Source: an uncultured Ruminococcus sp.
GTDB lineage: Bacteria > Bacillota > Clostridia > Oscillospirales > Acutalibacteraceae
NCBI GenBank assembly: GCA_900543095.1
Contig: UQQD01000016.1
Span: 1-38,376, forward strand
DNA length: 38,376 nt
Direction of reading: 5' to 3'
The notes beneath the pieces were generated by a model. The model saw only the letters and a list, made by a program, of their open reading frames with translations, did no database searches and was not told the DNA's origin. Positions 31,496 through 38,376 of the stretch are shown here, piece by piece. Every line of letters starts with the position of its first letter. Within the stretch, counting starts at the first letter, position 1. The translations under genes and the position numbers were made by a program.

Positions 31496-32368
31496 TTAAA
31501 GAGTCTTTGCAATGTCTTTGATGTATTTCCTCAGCTGTTCAGATGTTTCGGGGTGAGCAAGACCGACCTCTATCTGAGCCTGCAAAATTCCAAACTTGTT
31601 GCCCATATCATATCTTTTGCCCTCAAATTCAACGGCAGTCATACCCTTTGTAACGGCTATTTCACGCATAGCGTCCGTAAGTTGAATTTCTCCGCCGATA
31701 CCGGGCTTTGTATGCTCCAATATCTCAAATATCTCTGCCGGCAAAACGCATCTGTCAAGAATCGAATACAGGGACATAACAGCCTCTTTTGTTTGAGGCT
31801 TTTCTATCATATCTGTACATTTGAAAACATTGTCGTGAAGCCTTTCAACTTTGAGCGAGCCGTATTTGTGAATATCCTTTTCGTCAACCTTTTTAACCCC
31901 GATAACGCCTTCTCCGTACTCTCCGTAGCAGTCGATAAGCTGTTTGATAGCCGGAGTTTTGCTTATAATAACTCCGTCGCCGTACATTACCGCAAACGGA
32001 TCGTTTCCTACAAACGATTTGGCTTTAAGAACTGCGTGACCGAGTCCTTTCATTTCTTTTTGCCTTATAAAGCTTATGTTTGCGAGATTTGAAATGCTCT
32101 GTACTGTTTTCAAAAGCTCGGTTTTTCCGCTTTTTTCAAGCAGAGCTTCAAGCTCGGGCGAGGCGTCAAAATGATCCTCCATAAGGTCCTTGCCTCTGTT
32201 TGTGATTATAAGAATATCGGTTATTCCTGCATTGACAGCTTCCTCAACAATGTATTGTATTGTCGGCTTATCAACAATGGGGAACATTTCCTTAGGCATA
32301 TTCTTTGTTGCGGGCAATACCCTTGTACCAAACCCAGCGGCGGGAATGACAGCTTTTGTAATTTTCAT
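31496..32368 (-). CDS. galU: UTP--glucose-1-phosphate uridylyltransferase
   Basis: A 290-residue GalU/GtaB enzyme forming UDP-glucose from UTP and glucose-1-phosphate for glycans and teichoic or exopolysaccharide synthesis. The nucleotide-binding motif AAGFGTRVLPATKNMPKEM (10-28), the FAVMYGDGVI metal site and the EKP and GIGGEIQLTDA segments are all typical. ATG 32368 has GGAGG 5 nt upstream; an in-frame TTG at 32380 overlaps that site. It lies 30 bp after the RING-like membrane protein gene in the same orientation. Confidence 0.95.
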   Translation of the reverse strand: MKITKAVIPAAGFGTRVLPATKNMPKEMFPIVDKPTIQYIVEEAVNAGITDILIITNRGKDLMEDHFDASPELEALLEKSGKTELLKTVQSISNLANISFIRQKEMKGLGHAVLKAKSFVGNDPFAVMYGDGVIISKTPAIKQLIDCYGEYGEGVIGVKKVDEKDIHKYGSLKVERLHDNVFKCTDMIEKPQTKEAVMSLYSILDRCVLPAEIFEILEHTKPGIGGEIQLTDAMREIAVTKGMTAVEFEGKRYDMGNKFGILQAQIEVGLAHPETSEQLRKYIKDIAKTL

Positions 32369-32398
32369 ATTATCCTCCAATTTGTATCATCAAAAAAT

Positions 32399-33397
32399 TC
32401 ACATAAATAACGGAATGTAGTTAATTACCAGGCTTGCAATTCCGACGCAGACAGCAAGCGGCAGATTAACTCCGCCTGCGGCTTCAAGTTTTTTTGAAGC
32501 TGATGTGTCGTTAAATTTGCTTTTAATTGCATTTATTTTTTTTGTGCAGTGCTTGTAGTAGGTGCGGTTTGCAATGAATCCGCTGATTAGCATAATAACG
32601 CCTCTTAAAATCGAAATAACATAAGGCGAGTATATGAGAAACAGCTCGCTCGGCGAAAACATTGACCCCAGCGACATCGAGTAAAGCATCTGAGTGCCGC
32701 TTTCCGAGCTTAGCAGCGTTGCTATGCAGTTTTGATATTCGGGAGAAATAAACACCAACGCCTCGGCGATAGTCAGTCCGATTGTGAGCGCTGAAAGGAT
32801 AATTCCCAGGGCGAGCATTTTTCTGTAAAGGAAATATACCCCCGAAAAAAGAAATGCCGCAAAATTAAATCTTGAACTTCCGAAGCTTTTAATTTTGTTA
32901 AATACAAGCAAAAAATATTGCGTGGATTTCCCGACAAACTTTGACATTTCGCCTACGGTGACATTATCTGCAATCTCCTGTTCGCTGTCAAGACCTGCAA
33001 GCGGATCAAAGGCAGGCATTCCTGAGCCTGCATAGCCGAACGGAGTCCCCTGAGTAAACGGCTGCTGAGAGTTGTTGGACGACTGATTGGTTTTTCTGTC
33101 CTCTGCATTAAGCGGATAGCCGCATTTTTTGCAGTAAAAAGAGGTTTTGTCGTTTTCCTTGTGGCACATGGGACAAATAACGGTTCCCTCGGTTTCTCCG
33201 TCGCTGCCGTCGGCGCTTTCACCGTCGTTTCCTCCGAACGAAAAGCCCTCGGAGTGCTTGCTTTCATAAAAGCAGTGACCTAAGTTTTCGTAGCACTCTC
33301 TGTGCTGAGGAGTACCACATTCGGGGCACACGACAATATCGTCGCCCGACTTGAATTGTTCGTTACATATCGGGCATTTATATTCGGTAAATTCCAT
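32399..33397 (-). CDS. RING-like / zinc-ribbon membrane protein (DUF2628-like)
   Basis: A 332-residue protein. It opens with a prokaryotic RING-finger-like domain (C8, C11, C24, C27, H32, C35, H41, C42: CPICNEQF, CPECGTPQHREC). An acidic Gly/Ser linker is followed by a zinc ribbon (C75, C78, C89, C92: CPMCHK, CKKCGYPL), a Gln/Ser/Gly-rich linker, and a membrane part with about four helices (about 200-330) like DUF2628. The function is unknown; there is no reason to assume ubiquitin ligase activity. The start ATG 33397 has GGAGG 6 nt upstream; the open frame continues upstream without a start signal. Probably co-transcribed with galU. Confidence 0.78.
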   Translation of the reverse strand: MEFTEYKCPICNEQFKSGDDIVVCPECGTPQHRECYENLGHCFYESKHSEGFSFGGNDGESADGSDGETEGTVICPMCHKENDKTSFYCKKCGYPLNAEDRKTNQSSNNSQQPFTQGTPFGYAGSGMPAFDPLAGLDSEQEIADNVTVGEMSKFVGKSTQYFLLVFNKIKSFGSSRFNFAAFLFSGVYFLYRKMLALGIILSALTIGLTIAEALVFISPEYQNCIATLLSSESGTQMLYSMSLGSMFSPSELFLIYSPYVISILRGVIMLISGFIANRTYYKHCTKKINAIKSKFNDTSASKKLEAAGGVNLPLAVCVGIASLVINYIPLFM

Positions 33398-33428
33398 AGT
33401 TTCCTCCATATACTCTTTTACATATAAA

Positions 33429-33457
33429 ATTATAACAAATTTTTTTGTGAAATGCAA
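33429..33457 (-). promoter_or_regulatory. Promoter of the RING-like gene and galU
   Basis: Minus strand TTGCAT (33452-33457), 17-bp spacer, TATAAT (33429-33434). Confidence 0.65.
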
Positions 33458-33494
33458 CAATGATTCAGTTACAATTATTTTTATCAAATTAAAG

Positions 33495-33523
33495 TTTACA
33501 ATTCATCTATAATTTGGTATAAT
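33495..33523 (+). promoter_or_regulatory. prfB promoter
   Basis: TTTACA (33495-33500), 17-bp spacer, TATAAT (33518-33523), divergent from the RING-like gene promoter. Confidence 0.75.
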
Positions 33524-33590
33524 CTAAGTGCAATGTTATCTGCTTTGAATATCATATTAGAATAAATTAAACAGAGAAAGGTATATGCAA

Positions 33591-34709
33591 ATGGTACAAT
33601 TTGAAGAATTACTACTCTCTTTACAGGCGCTTAAGCCTGAAATCGACGACCTGTCCGACGCACTCGGAATGAACGGAATGAAGTCGGAGATTGAGCAGCT
33701 TGAACTCAAGGCTACCGAGCCGGGATTCTGGGACGATGTAGAAAAATCGCAAAAGGTGCTTCAAAAAACAGGCGCACTTAAAGGCAAGGTTGAAGCTTAT
33801 GAGGGCCTTGTCGCAAAATATGAGGATACGGCGGCGCTTATTGAGCTTGCCAACGAGGAAGAAGATCTTTCCCTTTTGGAGGAGGCTCAGAATGAGGTTG
33901 AAGCCGTAAAACAAAACCTGGAAAAGCAGCGCTTACAGACCTTGCTGACAGGTGAATATGACAAAAATAACGCAATTTTGACGTTCCACGCAGGTTCGGG
34001 CGGAACCGAGGCTCAGGATTGGGCTGAAATGCTGTACAGAATGTACACACGCTGGGCTGAGGCTCATAACTTTAAGGTCAAGGAGGTCGATTACCTTGAC
34101 GGTGATGAAGCGGGGCTTAAAAGCGCAGTGCTTCTTATCGAGGGTGAAAATGCCTACGGTTATCTTAAAAGCGAGGCGGGAGTTCACCGCCTTGTGCGTG
34201 TATCTCCGTTTGATTCGGCGGGACGCCGTCACACAAGCTTTTCTTCGCTTGAGGTAATGCCTGAAATGGACGATAACATAGAAGTAAATATAGCTCCCGA
34301 GGATATAAAAATGGACGTATACCGTGCAAGCGGTGCAGGCGGTCAGAAGGTCAATAAGACCTCATCGGCAGTTCGTCTTACGCATATTCCTACGGGCATA
34401 GTTGTTGCAAGCCAGGTTGAGCGAAGTCAGTATCAAAACCGTGACGTCGCCATGAAAATGCTTATTTCAAAGCTTGTTGAAATAAAAGAGCGTGAACACC
34501 TTGAAAAGATTGAGGACATCAAGGGCGTTCAAAAGGAAATAACCTGGGGCTCTCAGATACGCAGTTATGTTTTTATGCCATATACAATGGTAAAGGATCA
34601 CCGCACGGGTTATGAAACAGGCAACATTCAGGCGGTAATGGACGGCGATCTTGACGGCTTTATAAATGCATATCTCAAATGTGCAAGTCTCGGAACTCTG
34701 CAAAAGTAA
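33591..34709 (+). CDS. prfB: Peptide chain release factor 2
   Basis: A 372-residue RF2. The stop-codon-reading tripeptide SPF is at 205-207 (RVSPFDSAGRRHTSF) and the catalytic GGQ at 250-252 (SGAGGQKVNKTS). It reads UAA and UGA. In many bacteria prfB has an in-frame TGA near codon 25 and a programmed +1 frameshift; here the frame is continuous through that region (LSDALGMNGMKSEI). I start at ATG 33591 because GAAAGG lies 9 nt upstream; ATG 33585 two codons earlier is possible but only 3 nt from it. Confidence 0.96.
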   Translation: MVQFEELLLSLQALKPEIDDLSDALGMNGMKSEIEQLELKATEPGFWDDVEKSQKVLQKTGALKGKVEAYEGLVAKYEDTAALIELANEEEDLSLLEEAQNEVEAVKQNLEKQRLQTLLTGEYDKNNAILTFHAGSGGTEAQDWAEMLYRMYTRWAEAHNFKVKEVDYLDGDEAGLKSAVLLIEGENAYGYLKSEAGVHRLVRVSPFDSAGRRHTSFSSLEVMPEMDDNIEVNIAPEDIKMDVYRASGAGGQKVNKTSSAVRLTHIPTGIVVASQVERSQYQNRDVAMKMLISKLVEIKEREHLEKIEDIKGVQKEITWGSQIRSYVFMPYTMVKDHRTGYETGNIQAVMDGDLDGFINAYLKCASLGTLQK

Positions 34710-34768
34710 AACTTCGGCGGTATTTTGCCGCCATACATATACAATTAATTCAAAAAGGAAATGATTTG

Positions 34769-35980
34769 ATGAAATATCTTGTAATGCTTTGTGACGGAAT
34801 GGCAGATGAGCCGTCCGAAATGCTTAACGGTGCAACGCCGATGGAATTGGCAGACAAGCCTTGTATGGACAGCCTTGCTTTAAAGGCTGAGGTAGGAATG
34901 GTTAAGACCGTTGCAGACGGATTAAAGCCGGGCAGTGATGTTGCAAACCTCTCTGTGCTCGGATATGAGCCTGCCGTATATTACAGCGGACGTTCTCCGC
35001 TTGAAGCGGTAAGCATAGGAATCGACCTGAAGGATACCGATGTTACCCTCAGATGTAATCTTGTTACACTTTCGGACGAGCAAAACTATGCTGACAAGAC
35101 AATGGTAGATTATTGTGCAGGCGACATTTCAACCGATGAGGCAAAGGAGCTTGTAGGTTATATTCAGGAAAAATTAGGCAACGATACTTTCAGCTTTTAT
35201 CCCGGCGTTTCATACCGCCACTGCCTTGTTTGGAAGAACGGCGATCCGCATCCGGGCGAGCTTACGCCGCCTCACGATATTTCAAACCGCAAAATAACCG
35301 AGTATATTCCAAAGGGAGAGCATACGGCAGAGCTTTATGAGCTTATGAAAAAAAGCTATGACCTGCTCAAGGATCACCCGATAAACAAAAAAAGAATTGC
35401 AGAGGGCAAAAATCCCGCAAACTCAATCTGGCTTTGGGGTGAGGGTACAAAGCCCCGTCTTGACGATTTTTACAAAAAGTTCGGCAAAAAGGGAAGTATG
35501 ATTTCGGCGGTCGATCTGCTCAAGGGAATAGCTATATGTGCGGGAATGAACAGCGTTGATGTTGACGGAGCAACAGGTTATATTGACACTGACTTTGACG
35601 GCAAATGCCGTGCTGCGATAAATGAATTTAAAAACGGCGCCGACCTTGTTTATATTCACGTTGAAGCTCCCGATGAATGCGGTCATCGAGGCGAGGCCGA
35701 AAATAAGGTAAAGGCTATCGAGCTTATCGACAAGCATATACTTGCTCCCGTTACCGAGTATTTAAGAGAACACGGTGATTTTGCAGTGCTTGTTTGCCCC
35801 GATCATCCAACTCCGCTTAATATTCGCACACATTCATCAAACCCCGTTCCTTATCTGATTTATGACAGCAAAAATGAGGTTGAAAGCGGTGTTACCTGTT
35901 TCTGCGAAAAGCAGGCAAAAGAAACCGGCAATTATATTGCCAAGGGCTTTACAATGATGAACTACTTTATTTCAAAATAA
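34769..35980 (+). CDS. apgM: Cofactor-independent phosphoglycerate mutase (ApgM-type)
   Basis: A 403-residue enzyme of the alkaline-phosphatase superfamily, interconverting 3- and 2-phosphoglycerate. The N-terminus MKYLVMLCDGMADEP carries the first metal ligand (Asp9); GSDVANLSVLGY includes the nucleophile Ser region; the ligands HVEAPDECGHRGE and CPDHPTPLNIRTHSSNPVP lie near the C-terminus. It is of the archaeal-type aPGM class rather than the longer GpmI. ATG 34769 is preceded by AAAAAGGAAATG 6-7 nt upstream. It follows prfB by 59 bp, probably on the same transcript. Confidence 0.9.
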   Translation: MKYLVMLCDGMADEPSEMLNGATPMELADKPCMDSLALKAEVGMVKTVADGLKPGSDVANLSVLGYEPAVYYSGRSPLEAVSIGIDLKDTDVTLRCNLVTLSDEQNYADKTMVDYCAGDISTDEAKELVGYIQEKLGNDTFSFYPGVSYRHCLVWKNGDPHPGELTPPHDISNRKITEYIPKGEHTAELYELMKKSYDLLKDHPINKKRIAEGKNPANSIWLWGEGTKPRLDDFYKKFGKKGSMISAVDLLKGIAICAGMNSVDVDGATGYIDTDFDGKCRAAINEFKNGADLVYIHVEAPDECGHRGEAENKVKAIELIDKHILAPVTEYLREHGDFAVLVCPDHPTPLNIRTHSSNPVPYLIYDSKNEVESGVTCFCEKQAKETGNYIAKGFTMMNYFISK

Positions 35981-35986
35981 TCAAAA

Positions 35987-36041
35987 ACAACACCTCTGCG
36001 GTTTATATGCCGATAACGGCTACCGCAGAGGTTGTTTTTTT
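35987..36041 (+). terminator. Terminator after apgM
   Basis: CCTCTGCGGT (35993-36002) pairs with ACCGCAGAGG (36022-36031), enclosing an inner hairpin GCCG-ATAA-CGGC (36009-36020), followed by TTGTTTTTTTC. Confidence 0.85.
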
Positions 36042-36151
36042 CATATTCTTAAATGTGAGCAGATAAAAATATTATATAATTCTATTATATTATTTACACG
36101 CTGAAATTTATGTTATACTATTTTCATAACAAACAAGATCAGGAAGTAGAT

Positions 36152-37231
36152 ATGATGTCAGTAAAGCTTAATTTAGGAGCTTGGAGGTCGGTTTTTGCCG
36201 TTCCGTCAAAGGTAGTTGACGAGGGGCTTAAATTTTCCGACGGTGTAAAACTAAAAGTGCTGCTGTTTGTGCTGAGAAATTCAGACAACGATATTGACGA
36301 CAGCACGATTTCAAAAGCAACGGGTGTAAACGTTACCGATATTCCCGAAGCATTGGACTATTGGGTGAATATGGGAATCCTGCAAAAAAGTGAGGATACA
36401 TATGCTCTTGCACAGGATAATTCTGATGGAGAAATAAAACCGTCTGATAATAATTCTGCAAGAGAAATAAGCCCAATCAATAATAATTCCAAAGAAGAAA
36501 TAAAACATAAAACAAATGAACCTGCAAAGCCCGAAACCGTTCAGGAAATTTCTGCTCGGGTAAATGAAGCTAAGCAGCATTTTGCCGTTACAAAGCCCCA
36601 GAAACCCGACTATGTGTTTACTTCTCAGAGGCTTGCAGTTGACAGCGAACTCAGGATACTTGTTGAAGAAGCGCAGTCGGCTCTTGGCAAAACGCTTTCA
36701 AATTCAGATTGCTCAACGCTTTTAATGCTCAAAGATACCTGCGGTCTTCCGCTCGACGTAATACTTATGCTCATTCAGTATTGTATCAGCATAGATAAAG
36801 GCAATATGCGTACAATAGAAAAGGTTGGCGTTTCATGGGCAGACGACGGAATATATTCGGTTGAGGCGGCTGATAATAAGATACGCCTTACCAAACAGCT
36901 CAACACTTATTTTTCTATAGTATCAACGGCTTTCGGGATTCAAAACATAGGCTCGCCAACAAAAAAACAGCTTGAATACAGTCAAAAATGGGTAGGGGAG
37001 TGGAAATTCTCACCCGAAATGCTTAGAGAAGCCTACGAAAGATGCGTTGACCAAAAAGGAACGGTAAAGTTTAATTATATAGACGGAATCTTAAAGCGTT
37101 GGAACGCAGGCAACATAAAAACTATTGAAGAACTCAAAAAATCCGAGCAAAAGTCTGACGCAAAAATGTCGTCACGCAAAGCGTCGTATGATATTGACGA
37201 GCTTGAAAAGATTAATATACTTGACGACTGA
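36152..37231 (+). CDS. DnaD-domain replication initiation protein
   Basis: A 359-residue DnaD-like protein. An N-terminal winged-helix region (about 1-85; VKLKVLLFVLRNSDN, TISKATGVNVTDIPEAL) resembles the DnaD N-terminal domain. A low-complexity linker (about 93-125) made of three 11-residue repeats follows, then two DnaD-like C-terminal modules (about 160-230 with LSNSDCSTLLMLKDTCGLPLDVILMLI, and about 255-325 with TKKQLEYSQKWVGEWKFSPEMLREAYE and the FNYIDGILKRW motif). DnaD/DnaB-type proteins help load the replicative helicase at origins or restart sites. AGGAAG lies 5-7 nt before ATG 36152; 36155 is an alternative. The helicase loader gene follows 20 bp later. Confidence 0.87.
   Translation: MMSVKLNLGAWRSVFAVPSKVVDEGLKFSDGVKLKVLLFVLRNSDNDIDDSTISKATGVNVTDIPEALDYWVNMGILQKSEDTYALAQDNSDGEIKPSDNNSAREISPINNNSKEEIKHKTNEPAKPETVQEISARVNEAKQHFAVTKPQKPDYVFTSQRLAVDSELRILVEEAQSALGKTLSNSDCSTLLMLKDTCGLPLDVILMLIQYCISIDKGNMRTIEKVGVSWADDGIYSVEAADNKIRLTKQLNTYFSIVSTAFGIQNIGSPTKKQLEYSQKWVGEWKFSPEMLREAYERCVDQKGTVKFNYIDGILKRWNAGNIKTIEELKKSEQKSDAKMSSRKASYDIDELEKINILDD
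36428..36526 (+). repeat. 33-bp imperfect tandem repeat (3 copies) in the DnaD-like gene
   Basis: Three successive 33-bp units begin at 36428, 36461 and 36494, each with AGAAATAA near the start and an AT-rich TAATAATTC or related end. They encode 11-residue units GEIKPSDNNSA, REISPINNNSK and EEIKHKTNEPA in the interdomain linker. Confidence 0.75.
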
Positions 37232-37251
37232 TACTCAGGCAGGAGGTTAAT

Positions 37252-38241
37252 ATGGGATACAGCAGCAATGTATATAAAAATGCGGCAGACCGACTTTTTC
37301 AGCGGCGTTTGAAAGCCGAAAGGGACGCTGACCGCCGTAGAGAGGAAATATATAAAAGGCTTCCGCAAACAAAAGAGCTTGAAAGGCAAATTTCATCAAG
37401 CGGAGTGCGTGCCGCCCGTGCAGTAATCGGCGGAAAAAATGTTGTTGAAGAGATGAAAAAGCTTCGTGACGAAAACCTTGCCCTGCAGGCAGAGCTTTCT
37501 GAAATTCTAACAAGGAACGGTTATCCGACAGACGTTTTCGAGCCGCATTATTTTTGCTCAAGGTGCAGCGACAGCGGATACATAGAAGAAAACGGAAAAA
37601 CAGTTGTCTGTTCCTGCTTAAAGCAAATGCTTGTAACCTGCGCTTGTGAGGAGCTGAACAGGTCTGCACCCCTGTCGTTGTCTACTTTTGAATCTTTCAG
37701 TCTTGATTACTATTCAAAAACTGTTGATACGTCGGTCGGTATTTCACCCTACGACCAAATGTCAAAAATACTCAGGCACTGCAAAAGCTATGCCGCAGAA
37801 TTCAGCCCCCATTCGCAAAGTTTGCTTATGAAAGGCTCAACGGGACTTGGAAAAACCCACCTTTCGCTTGCAATAGCAAACGAGGTTATCAAAAAGGGCT
37901 TTGGAGTTATTTATGTTTCTGCGCCGTCGCTTACTCAACAGTTTGAAAAGGCGTTTCGTTCAAAAAAGGAAGACGACTATGCAATAATCAATATGCTTAC
38001 AAACTGTGACCTTTTGATAGTTGACGATTTGGGAACGGAAATGCAAAATCAGTACTACATATCTCAGCTTTACGGTATTTTTAATTCCCGTATGCTTTTA
38101 AACAAACCGATAATAATTAATACAAATTTGACTATGCGTGAGCTTGAAAAGAATTATACACAGCGTTTTGTTTCACGAATAGTCGGGGATGCAGACAAAC
38201 TTGATTTTTTGGGCAGCGATATAAGGATAAGAAAAAAATAA
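37252..38241 (+). CDS. DnaC/DnaI-like helicase loader ATPase
   Basis: A 329-residue AAA+ ATPase of the DnaC/DnaI/IstB-like family. An N-terminal coiled region (about 15-90) leads to a zinc-binding module (C102, C105, C120, C122: CSRC, CSC), then the AAA+ core with Walker A GSTGLGKT (195-202), Walker B LLIVDDLG (254-261), sensor 1 NTNL and the arginine region RFVSRI. DnaI loads the replicative helicase DnaC(Bsu) and its N-terminus also has a zinc site. The pairing with the DnaD-like gene and absence of a transposase favour a chromosomal loader over IstB. GGAGG is 7 nt before the ATG. Confidence 0.92.
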   Translation: MGYSSNVYKNAADRLFQRRLKAERDADRRREEIYKRLPQTKELERQISSSGVRAARAVIGGKNVVEEMKKLRDENLALQAELSEILTRNGYPTDVFEPHYFCSRCSDSGYIEENGKTVVCSCLKQMLVTCACEELNRSAPLSLSTFESFSLDYYSKTVDTSVGISPYDQMSKILRHCKSYAAEFSPHSQSLLMKGSTGLGKTHLSLAIANEVIKKGFGVIYVSAPSLTQQFEKAFRSKKEDDYAIINMLTNCDLLIVDDLGTEMQNQYYISQLYGIFNSRMLLNKPIIINTNLTMRELEKNYTQRFVSRIVGDADKLDFLGSDIRIRKK

Positions 38242-38259
38242 AAATTTTTGCTATTGGTA

Positions 38260-38288
38260 TTGACATTTTCATATTTTTGCCTTATAAT
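38260..38288 (+). promoter_or_regulatory. tRNA-Gln promoter
   Basis: Perfect consensus TTGACA (38260-38265), 17-bp spacer, TATAAT (38283-38288). Confidence 0.9.
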
Positions 38289-38324
38289 AACTATCGTTGC
38301 ACAAAAAGATGCAATAGGATTTTG

Positions 38325-38376
38325 TGGAATAGTGTAACGGTAGCACGACAGACTCTGACTCTGTTTGTTGGGGTTC
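38325..38376 (+). tRNA. tRNA-Gln (anticodon CTG), 3' part beyond the window
   Basis: Starts TGGAATA; D arm with GTAACGGTAGCAC; anticodon stem ACAGA/TCTGT around loop CTCTGAC (anticodon CTG); the window ends in the T arm (GGGGTTC). The 5' unpaired-U start and the D arm match clostridial tRNA-Gln. Confidence 0.88.

Noticed and set aside
34716..34732. GGCGG-TATTTTG-CCGCC hairpin after prfB as a terminator
   Set aside because: No T-run follows and the next gene is only about 40 bp away in the same direction; read-through is more likely.
37252..38241. IstB transposition helper
   Set aside because: The N-terminal coiled and zinc-binding region and the neighbouring DnaD-like gene fit a DnaC/DnaI helicase loader; no IstA transposase is present.
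38325..38376. tRNA pseudogene
   Set aside because: The truncation is at the window edge; stems seen so far pair well and a perfect promoter precedes it.
1..38376. CRISPR array, rRNA genes or prophage structural genes
   Set aside because: No regularly spaced repeats, rRNA-like sequence or phage structural motifs were seen on either strand.

Overview
This 38.4-kb window looks like chromosomal DNA of a low-to-moderate GC Gram-positive bacterium of class Clostridia, most likely a gut Ruminococcaceae/Oscillospiraceae relative. The reasons are strong AGGAGG ribosome-binding sites with some TTG and GTG starts, consensus sigma-A promoters with 17-bp spacers, a yicC-remA-gmk-rpoZ-priA-def-fmt-rsmB-rlmN-stp-prkC-rsgA-thiN housekeeping run, a PASTA-domain kinase, and a DnaD/DnaI-type helicase-loading pair. 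The family assignments come from motif recognition only; no database search was run.

Left end (1-3.75 kb, minus strand) is an accessory block: the start of an unidentified gene cut by the window edge, a BlaI-type repressor with an M56 (BlaR1-like) membrane metallopeptidase that has no room for a penicillin-binding sensor, a truncated GyrI-like remnant, a membrane-anchored alpha/beta hydrolase, and its TetR-family repressor with two clear palindromic operators on a perfect promoter. A possible IS-end remnant lies at the border with the core region.

3.7-8.5 kb holds a minus-strand lipid-phosphatase (PAP2) plus left-handed beta-helix pair, hflX, a plus-strand HdeD-like membrane protein preceded by a promoter-structured RNA-terminator module, and a membrane-anchored protein with two lipocalin-like repeats. 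8.7-22.0 kb is one long plus-strand run of fourteen tightly packed genes for RNA turnover, nucleotide supply, replication restart, translation initiation and rRNA modification, Ser/Thr phosphorylation, ribosome assembly and thiamine diphosphate. It ends near tRNA-Ala(GGC).

22.2-24.1 kb carries a zinc-ribbon/PASTA protein whose kinase domain has lost all three catalytic residues, behind a structured leader. 24.2-31.2 kb is a ferrous-iron locus: feoA, feoA, feoB, a Cys-rich FeoB-associated peptide, an ABC transporter, a 48-residue small protein and a heavy-metal-associated domain protein. Five copies of a GTTAGC-N4-GCTAAC operator are spread through it, one overlapping the promoter start site. 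I infer an iron-responsive (DtxR-like or other) repressor that controls the whole set, including the ABC transporter not usually counted with Feo.

31.3-38.4 kb has tRNA-Thr(CGT), galU with an upstream RING-like/zinc-ribbon membrane protein gene (minus strand), prfB (without the usual programmed frameshift), a cofactor-independent phosphoglycerate mutase, the DnaD-like and DnaC/DnaI-like replication proteins, and the first part of tRNA-Gln(CTG) behind a perfect consensus promoter. No rRNA, CRISPR array or complete transposable element was seen.
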